Shown here piece after piece: positions 11,159-19,938 of a stretch of DNA of 64,000 nucleotides. Made by a program: the position numbers and the translations under genes. The notes under the pieces were generated by a model that saw only the letters and a program-made list of their open reading frames with translations, had not been told where the DNA came from and made no database searches. This DNA is from Luteibaculum sp964627445 (GTDB lineage: Bacteria > Bacteroidota > Bacteroidia > Flavobacteriales_D > Luteibaculaceae), in assembly GCA_964627445.1 (NCBI GenBank), contig CAZVJF010000003.1, forward strand, positions 186,001 to 250,000, given 5' to 3'. Position 1 is the stretch's first letter. Every line of letters starts with the position of its first letter.

Positions 11159-13297
11159 TTACTCAATTATTTTATAACGAGGGTTGTCAATAACCTCAAA
11201 CTCTACACGTCTATTCCGTTCGCGAGCCACGTTTTCAGGTACACCTTCGGTTTTTGGATTTACCGCTGGCTTATTTTCACCTAAGGCCTGAACCTCGAAA
11301 CGATCCTTATCTAAACCTTCTGACGTAAGGTACTTGTATACGGAAGCCGCTCTTCGCTCTGAAAGTTTGTCGTTGTATCTTGAACTGCCAACGTCATCTG
11401 AGTTACCTACTATACGTAAGCGTAGGTTGGGATGCTGAATTAAGAATGGCACGAGCTCTTCTTTCAACTTTGCCTCTTGTTCCTTAGAAATCTTAGCGCG
11501 GTTTGTTTCAAAATACACCTTAGGTACTTTAAACTCTACCGGAGGAATTTCCTTAAGACCGATATCCTGAATTAGCGTATCGGAATAGGTAATTTTCTTT
11601 GTAGAAATTGGGATGTAGCGCGGTTGGAAGTTATCTGCTTCAGCTTTTATGAGGTAATTTTTACCGTGCTGTAGCGTAAAGAAAAATTCTTCTCCAGCAG
11701 CTGGAAACACCTCTTGTAGCATCGCTGTATCTGCACCTGCAACATCACGAGCCAGTAGGGAAACGGAAACATCATCTATCAAATTGGTCGCATTGGGCAG
11801 GTCGTCTGGTCCTACCATTTCGAATACTACCCCTTTGATTCCTACTTTGATAAACTCGGTATATATAAAGGTGAAGATGTCATCGCAGCACGTTTCATTC
11901 ACCGTAGAGTTGGTTCCCAAACGGTTTGAAACAAAGAAACCTTCATCGTGCTCCTTGGTTAAAGAGAAGTACAAATCATCCGCAGGACTGTTAATCGGAA
12001 AGCCTATGTTTTCCGGTGCTAAGAATTTATCGTCTGGATTTCCTTCGGATTTAAAGATATCGAAACCACCTAGGTTCGGATGACCGTTCGAAGAAAAATA
12101 CAAGGTACCCAATTCGGTATCGTAAAATGGGGTAATGTCGTCTCCAGCGGAGTTCACCTTAGATCCCATATTTTTCACTCTGCGAAAATCATTTACCCTT
12201 GGGTCAAATTCCGAATAAAAAAGATCGAAACCTCCACGGCTACGTTCCTCTCGGTCTGAGGTAAAGTACAACACATCCACCTTTTTCTTGGTCTTTCTAT
12301 CAATAGCAAAACCAACCGCAGGTTGGGTAGAGTTGTACGATGGATCGTTGATAAGCTCATTTAGCCGCTCAGGGAATTGCCATTCTCCATCTTTAAAATT
12401 AGACACATAAATAGCACACTTATCTTTCTTACGAATACGCTTTGGGCAAAGTGTAAAATAAAATCTTACACCATCATAAGAATAAGCTCCTGAAGTGATG
12501 TTATAACCTTCTGTGTTAAACGGACCCGGCAGCTCTCCTACTTTCTCCCAATTGTTTCCTTTAACACGGTGAGCTAAGTAAAGCTTACGTTCGGGTCTAT
12601 CCTCACCAGCTACGGAATAGTATTCCTCCACATCGGCAATGATAGAGCCATAAGCTATGTAATCGCGGTTGATAATAATGGGCGAAGTCTCCATGGTCTC
12701 GCGGTTAATGTTGTTGTCCAACCGCGTTATAGCCACCTTAACCGGATTATCGATAAGGTTTTGTGCAATTTCCGCTCCTTCTGATTCGCTTTTTACGCGC
12801 TTTTTAAAAGTTCGCGCATCGCTCTTATCATAATCTTTTCGGAATGTATTCAACAGAGACGGAGCTTCTTCGTAGAAACCGTTACTCTTCTGCATTAGCG
12901 CTTGATAAAAAGCAGCTTTTGGATACTTTTTCCCCGCATTGGCAGCGATTTTCGTATACCAATCTTCTGCTTCCTTGTAATTTCGTGATTTACGATAAGC
13001 CTCTGCCAAGTACCAAGCGTACTTCCAGTTTTCAGGATTCTCCTCCATAAACCGGCTTAGGTAATCTACCGTGCTGTAGTTGTCGCCCAACTTGTAGGCC
13101 TTTTTACCCAACCTTTTCAGACGCCCCATGCTTACGGCATCCGGATCGTATTTAGCTGCATCATAATCGCGCTCCAACACATTAAGCTCCGCCTCTTCTC
13201 GGGGAGCCTGTGGTTTTTGCGCTGTAAGTAGTATTGGAAAAAAACAGGCTGCTAATACTGCAATTTTCGCAAAGGGAACCACATTAAAGCCTTTCAC
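11159..13297 (-). CDS. OmpA-family protein with TPR, PD40 propeller and carboxypeptidase-regulatory-like domains (PorE-like)
   Basis: 712 residues. Signal peptide of about 27 residues ends LLTAQ. TPR-like helices lie at about 68-155. PD40/WD40-like propeller strands follow at about 215-470, with repeated LYFSS-N-x-x-x-x-x-GGFDIF-type motifs. A carboxypeptidase-regulatory-like beta domain spans about 490-590, and an OmpA C-terminal peptidoglycan-binding domain about 592-705, where the usual T-D-x-x-G loop reads NSDDVG and the A-R-x-x-NRRVE ending is intact. This domain order matches PorE, an envelope protein of the type IX secretion system thought to link the machinery to peptidoglycan. Unlike PorE lipoproteins it appears to have a type I signal. 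Its start overlaps the end of the porP/sprF-like gene by 14 nt, and the giant repeat gene follows after 38 nt, so it probably helps export or anchor that protein. It may be an accessory paralogue rather than the core PorE. Confidence 0.88.
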   Translation of the reverse strand: MKGFNVVPFAKIAVLAACFFPILLTAQKPQAPREEAELNVLERDYDAAKYDPDAVSMGRLKRLGKKAYKLGDNYSTVDYLSRFMEENPENWKYAWYLAEAYRKSRNYKEAEDWYTKIAANAGKKYPKAAFYQALMQKSNGFYEEAPSLLNTFRKDYDKSDARTFKKRVKSESEGAEIAQNLIDNPVKVAITRLDNNINRETMETSPIIINRDYIAYGSIIADVEEYYSVAGEDRPERKLYLAHRVKGNNWEKVGELPGPFNTEGYNITSGAYSYDGVRFYFTLCPKRIRKKDKCAIYVSNFKDGEWQFPERLNELINDPSYNSTQPAVGFAIDRKTKKKVDVLYFTSDREERSRGGFDLFYSEFDPRVNDFRRVKNMGSKVNSAGDDITPFYDTELGTLYFSSNGHPNLGGFDIFKSEGNPDDKFLAPENIGFPINSPADDLYFSLTKEHDEGFFVSNRLGTNSTVNETCCDDIFTFIYTEFIKVGIKGVVFEMVGPDDLPNATNLIDDVSVSLLARDVAGADTAMLQEVFPAAGEEFFFTLQHGKNYLIKAEADNFQPRYIPISTKKITYSDTLIQDIGLKEIPPVEFKVPKVYFETNRAKISKEQEAKLKEELVPFLIQHPNLRLRIVGNSDDVGSSRYNDKLSERRAASVYKYLTSEGLDKDRFEVQALGENKPAVNPKTEGVPENVARERNRRVEFEVIDNPRYKIIE

Positions 13298-14309
13298 TAT
13301 CGATCTTGGTTTTAATTAAACGAGTACTCGGTGCTGTGTAAGAAAGAGAAATTTCAAAGGATCCGTTGTTATTAAGCCCTTGCTTCAGCTGAGAAATATT
13401 GAAGTCATAACTTAATCCAGCATCAAAATTGGCCACTCCCACCCCAGCTGTCAAGATAAATGCGTCTGGGTTATCAGTAAAACCGTTGCGAACCAACATT
13501 CCTAAGGAAGCATCGGTAAATCCGATGTTGTTGGGTTCAAATTGATATCCTCCACGTACCCCAATCAACATGTTTTGGGCTTTCGCTTGGTTCAGGATAA
13601 GGAAATTCGGATCTATGTAAAGGCTAGAGTTAATGAAGTACTTAAAGCTTGCGTTTGCCGCAATTTGCGTGGCACGCTGTTCGCCAGAACCAAAGAAGGA
13701 CTCTTGTGGTTGGTTGATATGGAAAAAAGCAAGCCCCACCTCGGGTCTAAAATTATCGAAGTTAAGCCCCCAAGAAACACCCAGATTCACATCGAGGTAA
13801 TTAATTTGATCACTCGCTAAAGGCTCCATCACGGTTAGTTCTGGATCGAACTCTCCCGTTACGCGATTAAAGCCTTCTGGGAACGATAAGTTATTGTCGA
13901 TCGCTTTACTGGTGTACGCAACCTGGAATCCAAAGCGCAGTTCGGAGTAGTTAACAAGCTTATGGTACGCAGCTGAAATTCCGATGCGCGTTGTTTCAAA
14001 ACCTTTATCACCACCCGCCTCATCGCGTAAAGCAAAAACACCCACGGCTACCTTATCGATGGGTAGGTAAATGGGTTTTTCAAAAGCGAGGGCTATTGTT
14101 GTTACTGGTTTTGACAGAAGGGAACCCCATTGTGAACGATAGTTATTGCTTACACGCCAATCTCCGTAAAATGCTCCAGTAAGGGCCGGATTCAGCTGCA
14201 AACGAGCTCTATCGTACTGTGAGAAGTGTGCCTCCTGTGCGCGAGTGCTGAGCACGCAACTGAGCAAACCCAGCAAGATGAGACTAAACTTTAGATGTTT
14301 CGAAACCAT
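13284..14309 (-). CDS. PorP/SprF family T9SS outer-membrane protein
   Basis: 341 residues from ATG 14309. The open frame reaches back to 14384, but the signal peptide (MVSKHLKF.. to STRAQ) begins at 14309 and a good promoter lies between the two candidate starts. After the signal comes the family hallmark HFSQYDRARLQLNPALTG, followed by repeated amphipathic beta-strands of an outer-membrane barrel. PorP/SprF proteins are T9SS components; SprF-type members are needed for secretion or surface attachment of type-B cargo such as SprB and are usually encoded beside their cargo. Here the partner is presumably the giant protein two genes downstream. First gene of the predicted three-gene transcript; its stop overlaps the OmpA-family start. 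The family is clear; which cargo it serves is inference. Confidence 0.9.
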   Translation of the reverse strand: MVSKHLKFSLILLGLLSCVLSTRAQEAHFSQYDRARLQLNPALTGAFYGDWRVSNNYRSQWGSLLSKPVTTIALAFEKPIYLPIDKVAVGVFALRDEAGGDKGFETTRIGISAAYHKLVNYSELRFGFQVAYTSKAIDNNLSFPEGFNRVTGEFDPELTVMEPLASDQINYLDVNLGVSWGLNFDNFRPEVGLAFFHINQPQESFFGSGEQRATQIAANASFKYFINSSLYIDPNFLILNQAKAQNMLIGVRGGYQFEPNNIGFTDASLGMLVRNGFTDNPDAFILTAGVGVANFDAGLSYDFNISQLKQGLNNNGSFEISLSYTAPSTRLIKTKIDSERL

Positions 14310-14345
14310 TGTAAAATACGTAAACACAGCTGTTTTTAACATCGA

Positions 14346-14375
14346 CAAATCTATGAAAAAACCGATGAAAACCAA
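14346..14375 (-). promoter_or_regulatory. Bacteroidota-type promoter of the porP/sprF-like operon
   Basis: Read on the minus strand, TTG (14373-14375), a 19-nt spacer and TAGATTTG (14346-14353) match the -33/-7 consensus TTG-N19-TAnnTTTG. Transcription would begin near 14342, about 30 nt before ATG 14309 and downstream of the longer in-frame ATG at 14384, so it decides the start. Confidence 0.7.
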
Positions 14376-14446
14376 GATAGCCAAACCTTTACGGCAATTA
14401 GGCTACAGAAAACATCAGCTAACTTTTGAATGGCAACTAACAAAAT

Positions 14447-15343
14447 TTATTTAAAAGTATCCATATCAGGCTGCCCCGCGTCTACCCACGCGGAATACCA
14501 TAAACACGCAAGATGAAAAATAGCAGCCTCTAGGCGCTGTTCTACCATTCCATTTAAGTTTTCATGATACGCTTGTGCATAACTTTTGGAATAGGTCTTA
14601 ATTGTACTTTCTCCCCGCTGCTCATAAGTGTATTTTTCGGTGCCCATCTGCTCTGCTAAAACACGCTCTTCCTCAAGCACAATAGGCATATTTCGATGCG
14701 ATTCCATAACCACATTCCAGAGTAATTGTAATGGTTGTTGCACATAAATTGCTTCATCCACCAGGAGTGCATACTCCTCGAAAAATAATTCCGGCAATCG
14801 GCTTTCCCAAAATCCGTGAATACCATCTTGCCCGGTAAGCTGGCCGTTGTAATTTTCTGTGGTATGCAGGGGTACATGCATGTCGCCCACATAATGACCA
14901 AAATCGGCCATAGCCTGCAATAGACGCTTGGTATCCTTAACCCTAAAAGCTCCTACCATACGGTGATAATAGACCATGGCATTCCAGGGTGCTATGCCGT
15001 ATGCGCGTAAGGTATCTTCAGTATACCTGGCGACAGCGTCATCCCAGCGCAGTGGAAAGGAATCGAGAATGTGCTCTAAGGGAATGTTGTAATGGTCTAA
15101 ATCTATGTAGTGCCGTTCCGCTTCATTCTTTACCGCATGCCTTCTTTTATCTGGATCTACGGCATGTTCCGTAATGAAATCGATATGCTTCCGCAAAAAA
15201 TCATGAAGCGGATCGGGTACCGAGAATATGGCCAGGTGGTTAATTTTTCGATGTGCGAAAAAACCCCAAGGTTTGTCAGGACCTACGGAACTTATGTTCC
15301 CGCAACTAAGCAGCAGAATAAAGAGGATTCCTACAGCGCGCAT
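14447..15343 (-). CDS. Zinc-dependent phospholipase C / S1-P1 nuclease-fold protein
   Basis: 298 residues. The N-terminus has a short hydrophobic stretch ending LLSCGN, so a lipoprotein with Cys14 as the acylated residue is likely. The chain is mostly helical and carries a conserved set of metal-binding motifs of the zinc phospholipase C / S1-P1 nuclease fold: WGFFAHRKIN (Trp26, His31), HYIDLDHY, the central DFGHYVGDMHVPLH and HGFWESRLPE. These would hold a trinuclear zinc site. Flavobacterial members are annotated as zinc-dependent phospholipase C or S1/P1 nuclease; the substrate cannot be told from sequence. It starts 13 nt after the comB-like gene and probably shares its transcript. The next gene on this strand has its own promoter. 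Envelope or periplasmic location is inferred. Confidence 0.8.
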   Translation of the reverse strand: MRAVGILFILLLSCGNISSVGPDKPWGFFAHRKINHLAIFSVPDPLHDFLRKHIDFITEHAVDPDKRRHAVKNEAERHYIDLDHYNIPLEHILDSFPLRWDDAVARYTEDTLRAYGIAPWNAMVYYHRMVGAFRVKDTKRLLQAMADFGHYVGDMHVPLHTTENYNGQLTGQDGIHGFWESRLPELFFEEYALLVDEAIYVQQPLQLLWNVVMESHRNMPIVLEEERVLAEQMGTEKYTYEQRGESTIKTYSKSYAQAYHENLNGMVEQRLEAAIFHLACLWYSAWVDAGQPDMDTFK

Positions 15344-15356
15344 AATTGGCTATTTC

Positions 15357-16076
15357 CTACGCCAATTTAACAAGTTCTCCGTCCTTCAGTATGGGGATTA
15401 CGTTAGTTTGGTTCGGTTTTAAGCAAAACTTAATATCCTCTTGAAGATTCAATCGCTTCAACCTTCTACGGTGTGATGAAGCTTTGAGGTAGCCCATGTA
15501 ATTGTTACTGGCCGATTGATACAGGTATTTAGCCGCTACGCTAGAATCGTGGTCGGCAATATGGCTGCCCTTAGCGATAAGGTAGTCCACAAACCCTCCT
15601 GCACAAATGGTATCTTCCAGATTAAACCTATCCTTCCACCCCGAGCACAAAATAAGCGTGTCCTGGTTCTGTTCCTCCAAATACTTGCACACTGCATCCA
15701 TGTTGACCAAGCTGGCAACAATTACCGTTTGTGCCTGGTTGGCCGTATTAATGGCACGGGTACCGTTGGTAGTGGTGAGCACTATGGTTTTTCCACGATA
15801 AGCATCGGTCATAAAGCCCAGCGGTGAATTTCCAAAAGCAAAACCATCTACTATTTGTCCGTTGCGTTCAGCTCCGACCAAATACCCCCTTTTTTTATAC
15901 TCCATGGCCTCATCGAGCGTGGAAACGGGAATGATTTTTTCTACGCCATGGTCGAGTGCCACACACATAGCGGTAGTGGCACGCAAAACATCAATAACCA
16001 CCACTATGGGTTGCGACTGGTAGTACAATGAAAACCGATCGGGACTAAAACAGACTTCTACTGCGGGCTTACTCAA
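15357..16076 (-). CDS. comB: 2-phosphosulfolactate phosphatase family protein (ComB)
   Basis: 239 residues. The start codon is TTG at 16076 (reading MSKPAVEV); there is no ATG close by in frame. ComB family motifs are present: VVVIDVLRATT near residue 30, GAERNGQIVDGFAFGNSP near 69-86 and TTTNGTRA near 102. The characterised family reaction removes phosphate from 2-phospho-3-sulfolactate to give sulfolactate, a step of coenzyme M synthesis in methanogens. No other gene for coenzyme M or sulfolactate metabolism is in the window, so the physiological role here is open; many Bacteroidota carry such an orphan. It lies 25 nt after gcvT and 13 nt before the phospholipase-fold gene, suggesting one transcript. 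Confidence 0.88.
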   Translation of the reverse strand: MSKPAVEVCFSPDRFSLYYQSQPIVVVIDVLRATTAMCVALDHGVEKIIPVSTLDEAMEYKKRGYLVGAERNGQIVDGFAFGNSPLGFMTDAYRGKTIVLTTTNGTRAINTANQAQTVIVASLVNMDAVCKYLEEQNQDTLILCSGWKDRFNLEDTICAGGFVDYLIAKGSHIADHDSSVAAKYLYQSASNNYMGYLKASSHRRRLKRLNLQEDIKFCLKPNQTNVIPILKDGELVKLA

Positions 16077-16101
16077 TGGGATCTAGAATTATATTGGATT
16101 C

Positions 16102-17190
16102 TTAGGCCTTCTTTAAAAAGGGGAAATTCACCACTTTGGCCTTTAAGCTTTTGTCTCTTACTTTAACAAACACTTCAGAACCCTCCGATGCAAAGTCTTT
16201 GCTGACATAAGCCATGGCAATGGCCTTTTTAAGACTGGGTGACATGGTTCCCGAAGTTACAAATCCAATTTTGTTTTCATTGACATCCACCACATCGTAT
16301 CCATTTCTGGCAATGCCTTTGTCCACCATTTCCAATCCTACCAAACGCCTTGGCACTCCATTTTCTTTTTGTTTAGCAATGGCTTCTTTACCCACAAAGT
16401 CTTTGGCCTTAAGCTTGGTAATCCAACCTAACCCTGCTTCTAAAGGTGTGGTTTCATCGGTGATATCATTTCCGTAAAGGCAGTACCCCATTTCTAAACG
16501 AAGGGTGTCTCTCGCTGCTAACCCCGCGGGCTTAATGGATACTTTTTCGCCACTTTCCATCACGGCATCCCAAACTTCACTGGCTTTACTGGCAGGAACG
16601 TATAATTCAAATCCTCCTGCACCGGTATATCCCGTTGCAGACAAAATCACATCATCTACGCCCGCAAATTTGCCATGGGCAAAATGGTAGAATTTAATGC
16701 TCTCCAGATCCACATCGGTAAGCGATTGTAGAGAAAAAGCGGCTTTGGGACCTTGAACAGCAAGCAGCGCATAATCATCACTTTGATTGGTCATGGTGAC
16801 CTCGCCACCAATTTGCTCTTGCAGCCAGTTCCAATCTTTATCGATGTTTGAGGCATTAACAACCAAGAAGTACTTCTCCTCGGCTAGCATGTAAATAATA
16901 AGGTCGTCTATGATGCCTCCGTTTTCATTGGGCAGGCAGGAATATTGGGCTTTTCCCGGCACTAGCTTAGACACATCATTAGAAGTAACCCTTTGCAGCG
17001 CTTCCATAGCATTGGGGCCTTCTACCAAAAACTCACCCATGTGAGACACGTCAAAAACTCCAACTCCATCGCGCACCGCGTGGTGTTCCGCGTTCACACC
17101 TTCGTACTGAACGGGCATTAAAAATCCACCAAAGTCTATGATTTTGGCGCCCAATGCTTCGTGCTTCTCAAATAAGGGAGTTTTTTTCAT
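16102..17190 (-). CDS. gcvT: Glycine cleavage system T protein (aminomethyltransferase)
   Basis: 362 residues from ATG 17190 (MKKTPLFEKH). It transfers the aminomethyl carbon from lipoyl-H protein to tetrahydrofolate, releasing ammonia. Signature segments: GAKIIDFGGFLMPVQYEG at the N-terminus, GVFDVSHMGEF, the folate-binding SATGYTGAGGFELY region and the C-terminal barrel with KKAIAMAYV. The open frame extends to 17214, but a promoter ends at 17212, so only ATG 17199 or 17190 can be used; 17190 fits family alignments slightly better. The other glycine cleavage genes (gcvH, gcvP) are not in the window, which is common in Bacteroidota. comB follows after 25 nt. Confidence 0.95.
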   Translation of the reverse strand: MKKTPLFEKHEALGAKIIDFGGFLMPVQYEGVNAEHHAVRDGVGVFDVSHMGEFLVEGPNAMEALQRVTSNDVSKLVPGKAQYSCLPNENGGIIDDLIIYMLAEEKYFLVVNASNIDKDWNWLQEQIGGEVTMTNQSDDYALLAVQGPKAAFSLQSLTDVDLESIKFYHFAHGKFAGVDDVILSATGYTGAGGFELYVPASKASEVWDAVMESGEKVSIKPAGLAARDTLRLEMGYCLYGNDITDETTPLEAGLGWITKLKAKDFVGKEAIAKQKENGVPRRLVGLEMVDKGIARNGYDVVDVNENKIGFVTSGTMSPSLKKAIAMAYVSKDFASEGSEVFVKVRDKSLKAKVVNFPFLKKA

Positions 17191-17211
17191 GTTGCTCATT
17201 TTTTCGGGTGC

Positions 17212-17241
17212 CAAAAGTAACCAAAATGATACAGTGCCAAA
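17212..17241 (-). promoter_or_regulatory. Promoter of gcvT
   Basis: On the minus strand TTTG (17238-17241), an 18-nt spacer and TACTTTTG (17212-17219) match the Bacteroidota -33/-7 consensus. It separates the gcvT-comB group from the polysaccharide cluster upstream and rules out the most upstream gcvT start. Confidence 0.65.
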
Positions 17242-17265
17242 GTTGGATTTTTATCTTCCTATAAA

Positions 17266-18642
17266 TCAGTAGGCTTTATCGTCTCCTTTAAAAATATTCC
17301 AGATGGTAAGCCCAATAATTTTTAAATCGAAGAGAAAACTCCAGTGCTCCAGGTAGAAAATATCCACTTTTACCCGGTGTCTCATTTCGTGGGGATTGCT
17401 CGTTTCCCCTCGCAAACCAATGACCTGAGACAAGCCCGTAATGCCGGGTTTTACCAGGTGGCGCACCATAAATTTATTGATCTTTTTACTGTAGGTTTCT
17501 GTATGGCTTACCATGTGCGGGCGCGGTCCTACTACAGACATTTGGCCCAACCATACGTTAAAAAACTGAGGCAATTCATCGATGCTGGTCTTTCGCAGCC
17601 AGCTTCCCAACGGTGTTATGCGAGCATCTCCTTTCTTTGCTTGTGCTTTGTGCGCATCCTGGTTGATGCGCATGGTTCTGAATTTCACACAGGTAAAATT
17701 CTTGTTTTTAATTCCCGACCGCTTTTGCAAGAAAAAAACGGGGCCTCGAGAATCCAGTTTAATCAGCAGCGCAATTATCGGAGTAAGCCAAGAAAGCACA
17801 CCAAGAATGACTAAAGTAGAAAAGAAGAAATCGAAAATGCGTTTTAAGACTCTGCTGGGCAGTTCGTACAAGCGCAGATGACGCAAAGTAAATACGGGCA
17901 CGTGACCAAAAAACTCCAGGTTAAGTTTGGAGTAGGGAACGCCTTTTTGGTCTGGAATAAACATGACCTGGATAAGGTTGTTATCGGCATATTCCATGAT
18001 GCGCTGTACCTCCTCGGGCTCCATCCTGGGTAGGGAGCAATAAATTTCATCTACGCGCTGGTCTTCTTGTTCCAGAAAATCCAACACCTTTTCCTTTCCT
18101 CCCAAATGTGCATGCTGGCAGGGAAACTCCTCCCCAAAATAACCCAACACCTCAACGCCTGTTGGTGTATTTCTTTCAATGTAGTGCACAAAATCGTCAT
18201 CGAAATATGCCCCCACCAAAATGGCCGTTCTTCGGTGTGCTTCCTTTTTGTAATAGGCCTTTATAATGCTTGGATATACGATACGCCAAAGCGTATGCAA
18301 TACAAACATCCCGAAGTAGGTGTATAAAATGACAAGCCGCGAAAAGTAGGTTTTTATTAAACCGTTAAAGGCTATTACCAATAGCAAATGCACCACAAAC
18401 ACCCGAAGCCAAAGTACCCACTGATTGGTGCGGTCTTGCGCCAAGAATTTACTGTACAGTTTTTGTGAGTATGCGCATACACTCCAAGCCAGCAGAAAAA
18501 GGAGCCCCAATGCAAATAAATCGGCTGCAATGAACTGTTTGAAGCTTTTAAAACGGTAGTAGTTGGCCGCCAAAAAGCTTATCAGAATCAGCAGGTAATC
18601 GCCTGCTGCCATCAGGATTTCTAAATTCTTTTTCTTACCCAA
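17266..18642 (-). CDS. Exopolysaccharide polyprenyl glycosylphosphotransferase (WcaJ/WbaP-like initiating enzyme)
   Basis: 458 residues, TTG start at 18642. It attaches the first sugar-1-phosphate to undecaprenyl phosphate on the inner membrane. Four transmembrane segments occupy about 9-120, then a Rossmann-like CoA-binding-type domain, then a further hydrophobic segment near 275-295 and the bacterial sugar transferase domain with KLDSRGPVFF, KFRTMR, ITPLGSWLRKTSIDELPQ, GQMSVVGPRP and KPGITGLSQV. The domain set matches TIGR03025-type enzymes. It is the last gene of the polysaccharide cluster, 36 nt after the polymerase/ligase gene; a TAGTTTTG -7-like box at 18664-18671 could give it extra transcription but has no convincing -33. 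Donor sugar is not predictable. Confidence 0.93.
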   Translation of the reverse strand: MGKKKNLEILMAAGDYLLILISFLAANYYRFKSFKQFIAADLFALGLLFLLAWSVCAYSQKLYSKFLAQDRTNQWVLWLRVFVVHLLLVIAFNGLIKTYFSRLVILYTYFGMFVLHTLWRIVYPSIIKAYYKKEAHRRTAILVGAYFDDDFVHYIERNTPTGVEVLGYFGEEFPCQHAHLGGKEKVLDFLEQEDQRVDEIYCSLPRMEPEEVQRIMEYADNNLIQVMFIPDQKGVPYSKLNLEFFGHVPVFTLRHLRLYELPSRVLKRIFDFFFSTLVILGVLSWLTPIIALLIKLDSRGPVFFLQKRSGIKNKNFTCVKFRTMRINQDAHKAQAKKGDARITPLGSWLRKTSIDELPQFFNVWLGQMSVVGPRPHMVSHTETYSKKINKFMVRHLVKPGITGLSQVIGLRGETSNPHEMRHRVKVDIFYLEHWSFLFDLKIIGLTIWNIFKGDDKAY

Positions 18643-18678
18643 AGTAATTGCTAACCGTTAGCGCAAAACTACAATAAC

Positions 18679-19938
18679 CTATGGCTTAACCGCAGCATTA
18701 TCGTCTTGGTAAGCAAAGAGATGATAAGCCAGCATGGGAAGTAGAATGCAAAAGAAGATTCCTGCCTGGCGCTCTAACATGGACTCGGTAATCATGGACA
18801 GGGTAAAGCACCCCAGCAAAAACAACAACGCAAAAGACCGCTTTCGAATAGCGGAAAAAGCCAAGCTGACATAAAAGCCGACTAGTAAAATAAAACCCAT
18901 CGGGCCGTAGGTCATTAGGGTTTGCAAGTATTGGTTGTGTGGATTAAAACGATGCTGTAACGCTATCTGAAAATCGTTCTTTCGGTATGTTGCAGCCAAT
19001 TCATCCATCATGTCTCCTGCCCCAGTTCCGAGTAATGGGTGTTTCGCATACGTCTCCAATGCGTTTTTCCATTTTTCTATGCGCAGACTCCTGCCACCAT
19101 AGGCATTCTCAGTATAGTCGGAAGAAAAGTCCAGCATTTCCTTAAAACGCGTCCTGTTGGTTGGATTGGCAGCTATAATACCCGCCAAAACCACCATACC
19201 CGCTAACAAACCCAAAAAGACCTTTTTAAGATTTCCGCTGCGGTAGCCGTAATACAATGCATACACTCCTGCCAAAGCACAAAGCACAAGAATCTCCATG
19301 CGAGAAGAGAGCATAACTACGCCAAACATACCAAAGGCGAGTAAGATCCAAATCCAGCCCTTGGGAAGTATTTTCTCTTTAAGCCCCCAAAAGAAGAGCA
19401 ACACCATAGCCGAGATTACATACATGGCAAAATACAGCGGCTGCAAATGCGTTGGTCGCGCCAAATTTTCGTAAACGAAAACCGCATATGCATTCTCTGC
19501 TCCTGGCAATGCCAGAAATGCGTTGATAAAGCAAAACACGAGCCACAACAAGGGACTTGCTATCCAAGAAATCAGAAACACCCTTTTTGGAATGGGTGGA
19601 ATTGCGGGCGCCAGCGCCAACAAGATTGCCCATAAAAAGACGTAACTCTTTACCTGCAATTCCATTTTGTACTCATGCACATTGGAAGACCAAAACCAAG
19701 ACAAAGCCATCCACAAGAAAAAGAGTAAAAGCCACAAAAAGGGTTTGCGGTAATTTAAGATATTCGGCAACTGCGAAACCTTAAGTTGCGATATAAAAAA
19801 CAGCACCAGCAAGGCGTACACGACATTATTCACTGCAAAACCCAAAAATATACTGGGTGGATAACAGCCCAAAAGCACCGCCAAGAACCATGTCTTTGGT
19901 GCTACTTTATTGCGTTGCTGAAGTACCGGATTGGGCAT
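18679..19938 (-). CDS. O-antigen ligase / Wzy-type polymerase family membrane protein
   Basis: About 419 residues from ATG 19938 (MPNPVLQQRN); an in-frame ATG at 19959 gives seven more residues. Ten or more hydrophobic helices with a large periplasmic loop near the C-terminal third. That loop carries the Wzy_C/WaaL features: RSLRIEKWKNALETYAKHPLLGTGAG and then RFNPHNQYLQTLMTYG, where the His-Asn pair is typical of the family. It either polymerises undecaprenyl-linked repeat units or joins them to an acceptor; sequence does not separate the two. Its start overlaps the upstream glycosyltransferase gene by about 32 nt, so the genes are translated together. Confidence 0.88.
   Translation of the reverse strand: MPNPVLQQRNKVAPKTWFLAVLLGCYPPSIFLGFAVNNVVYALLVLFFISQLKVSQLPNILNYRKPFLWLLLFFLWMALSWFWSSNVHEYKMELQVKSYVFLWAILLALAPAIPPIPKRVFLISWIASPLLWLVFCFINAFLALPGAENAYAVFVYENLARPTHLQPLYFAMYVISAMVLLFFWGLKEKILPKGWIWILLAFGMFGVVMLSSRMEILVLCALAGVYALYYGYRSGNLKKVFLGLLAGMVVLAGIIAANPTNRTRFKEMLDFSSDYTENAYGGRSLRIEKWKNALETYAKHPLLGTGAGDMMDELAATYRKNDFQIALQHRFNPHNQYLQTLMTYGPMGFILLVGFYVSLAFSAIRKRSFALLFLLGCFTLSMITESMLERQAGIFFCILLPMLAYHLFAYQDDNAAVKP

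Noticed and set aside
13230..13297. Possible lipobox (LAAC) in the OmpA-family protein
   Set aside because: The hydrophobic core continues after the Cys (FFPILLTAQ), so ordinary signal peptidase I cleavage is more likely.
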